From assembly GCA_021844725.1 (NCBI GenBank), contig JAKBSX010000236.1:1-5659 (forward strand): a DNA stretch of 5,659 nt, given 5' to 3'. The stretch comes from Actinomycetes bacterium (lineage in GTDB: Bacteria > Actinomycetota > Acidimicrobiia > Acidimicrobiales > Acidimicrobiaceae). Numbering within the stretch: position 1 is the stretch's first letter; the number at the start of each line of letters is the position of its first letter. A program made the position numbers and the translations under genes. Positions 4,297 to 5,659 of the stretch are shown one piece after another. A model generated the notes under the pieces. That model saw only the letters and a list, made by a program, of their open reading frames with translations, was not told the origin of the DNA and ran no database searches.

Positions 4297-5613
4297 ATGC
4301 CTTCTAACCGATCAAATAACTCCAGAGCTCACGCACCCAAGCACGCCAAAGCGAGTGAGCGCAAGCGATCCTCAGCTGGTTATGCAGTGCTGGGGGTCCT
4401 AATCATTTTGGCAGTCATTCTTGTAGTCGCCACCACAAAAGGTGGACACAAGACCACGTCCGCGACATCCAAGGCAAAGACTTCGTCTTCCTCAAAGAGT
4501 TCCTCAGCAAAGAGCAAGGGACCAACTGGGGCAGGGCTTTCGCCCAAGGCCTGGGTAGCCTCTCTGGAAGCGAAAGTAAAGGGCCAGCCCGGTCACCTCG
4601 CTCCGGGATCCAATCCATCAGTCCTGCCTGGTCCAATATTGATTGCAGATCGTAACAACTCAAGACTGTTGATGGTTGACCCTAAAGGAAGGATCATCTG
4701 GCAGTACCCAGCCAAAGGTGATTTAGCTCCCGGTCAAACATTCGTCGAACCCGACGACGCATTTTTCGGCCCAAACGGAAAACATATTCTGGCCACTCAA
4801 GAGAGCCAGTTCGTTATCACAGAAATTCTGGCACAAACCGGCAAGATCACCTGGAGATACGGACATCCTGGAACCAGCGGCTCCACTAATGGGTACCTCA
4901 ACAATCCTGATGATGCGATGATTCTCCCCAACGGAAACGTCATTTCTGCTGACATCAAAAACTGCAGATTGCTTTATCTTTCACCATCAGTACAAAGTCC
5001 GGTTCACGTCTACGGAGAAACCACCCCCTACTGCTACCACCAGCCGCCCGCCCGGTTTGGAAGTCCCAACGGAATGTTCCCAATGACAAACGGAAACTGG
5101 CTGGTGACTGAGATTAACGGTGACTGGGTTGACGAGATGACACCGACTGGCAAGATACTCTTCTCTGCCCATCCTCCAGGTATCAGCTACCCATCAGACA
5201 GCAACGAGGTTTCACCTGGATTGTACCTAACTGCTGCTTACACAAAGCCAGGCGTAATTGAGGAATTCAACCAGTCAGGCAATTTGGTATGGCGGTTCGC
5301 TCCCACCGGGGCTAACGCTCTAAATCAGCCTTCAATTGCCATACCTCTTCCAAACGGAGACATACTTGCCACCGATGACTGGAACCACAGAGTTATTGTG
5401 ATCGATCCCAAGACCAACAAGATCGTCTGGCAGTATGGGCATACCGGTGTTCCTGGAACAAAACCCGGTTATTTGGACAAGCCCGACGGCGTCGACCTTG
5501 CTCCGCCGTATTCACTGCTAATGACCCATAAGTCCACAATCGGAATCCCCCCATATCCAGTTTCAGCGGCCGGAACAGCTTCATCGGCATCTTCCTCGCC
5601 CACTGGAGGATGA
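4297..5613 (+). CDS. membrane-anchored extracytoplasmic beta-propeller protein (PQQ/NHL-like repeats)
   Basis: The 438-residue protein has a basic N-terminus (residues 1-27), one hydrophobic helix (about 28-46) and a Ser/Thr/Lys-rich linker (50-75), then a globular domain outside the cell. The domain is built of repeats of the type ILIADRNNSRLLMVDP-KGRIIWQY (114-137), GKITWRYG (182-189) with ILPNGNVISAD (209-219), MTNGNWLVTEI (263-273) with TGKILF (284-289), SGNLVWRF (327-334), and LPNGDILATD (351-360) with NKIVWQYG (374-381). A longer unit is clearly duplicated: GKITWRYGHPG ... GYLNNPDDA near 182-207 and NKIVWQYGHTG ... GYLDKPDGV near 374-399. Such K/G-I-xW-xYG and LPNG-xxLxTD units mark six- to eight-bladed propellers. 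Two cysteines (223, 246) could form a disulfide. The C-terminal 18 residues are Ala/Ser/Gly-rich. No enzymatic motif is identified; binding of a surface ligand or scaffolding is inference. ATG 4297 is the first possible start and keeps the anchor. Confidence 0.8.
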   Translation: MPSNRSNNSRAHAPKHAKASERKRSSAGYAVLGVLIILAVILVVATTKGGHKTTSATSKAKTSSSSKSSSAKSKGPTGAGLSPKAWVASLEAKVKGQPGHLAPGSNPSVLPGPILIADRNNSRLLMVDPKGRIIWQYPAKGDLAPGQTFVEPDDAFFGPNGKHILATQESQFVITEILAQTGKITWRYGHPGTSGSTNGYLNNPDDAMILPNGNVISADIKNCRLLYLSPSVQSPVHVYGETTPYCYHQPPARFGSPNGMFPMTNGNWLVTEINGDWVDEMTPTGKILFSAHPPGISYPSDSNEVSPGLYLTAAYTKPGVIEEFNQSGNLVWRFAPTGANALNQPSIAIPLPNGDILATDDWNHRVIVIDPKTNKIVWQYGHTGVPGTKPGYLDKPDGVDLAPPYSLLMTHKSTIGIPPYPVSAAGTASSASSSPTGG

Positions 5614-5659
5614 TCAAGGCCGGATAAAGATCTATTAGGTAATCGAATCCTTTGCAAGA
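5614..5659. other. short 3' flank
   Basis: The last 46 bases contain no recognisable gene start, hairpin or other signal. The GGAGG just before the propeller stop leads only to a five-codon frame. Confidence 0.4.

Noticed and set aside
4297..5613. Assignment of the anchored propeller as an arylsulfotransferase or a PQQ-dependent dehydrogenase.
   Set aside because: The repeat units are similar, but the conserved catalytic histidine context of the sulfotransferases and the cofactor-site motifs of PQQ dehydrogenases are not visible.

Overview
The window looks like chromosomal, partly accessory DNA from an actinobacterium of moderate GC (near half by eye). The grounds are GTG and probable TTG starts, strong AGGAGG-type ribosome binding sites beside one apparently leaderless gene, and an antitoxin and a lysine/serine-linker beta-propeller of kinds I associate with actinobacteria. 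An acidophilic Acidimicrobiia-like host is a guess. No rRNA, tRNA, CRISPR array, transposase or integrase is visible.

Left part (1-1852): two toxin-antitoxin-like modules face each other. On the + strand, the last 29 codons of an unidentified gene end one base before an AbiEii-like nucleotidyltransferase gene (92-979), so the two are probably translationally coupled. On the - strand, a BrnT-like toxin gene (1490-1852) precedes and overlaps a ribbon-helix-helix antitoxin gene (1096-1521). The antitoxin's ribosome binding site lies inside the toxin gene. A perfect 18-bp palindrome (1877-1894) lies just upstream, over a plausible -10 box. It is the natural candidate for an autoregulatory operator, and it helps place the toxin start at GTG 1852 rather than at the more upstream ATG.

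Middle (1853-2311): mostly non-coding, with the toxin-antitoxin promoter, a doubtful 44-codon ORF, and a 13-bp perfect-stem hairpin downstream of the next gene.

Right part (2312-5613): two divergent genes encode extracytoplasmic beta-propeller-like proteins, separated by about 670 bases. The - strand gene encodes an exported protein with a signal peptide. The + strand gene encodes a protein with an N-terminal membrane anchor and a Ser/Lys-rich tether. The space between them holds a weak 86-codon ORF, an inverted repeat, a near-palindrome and a two-copy direct repeat with a 22-bp period. The propellers may act at the cell surface, but neither shows a recognisable catalytic motif. Nothing links them functionally to the toxin-antitoxin genes beyond adjacency. 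The most testable biology here is the pair of convergent toxin-antitoxin-like modules and the palindromic operator.
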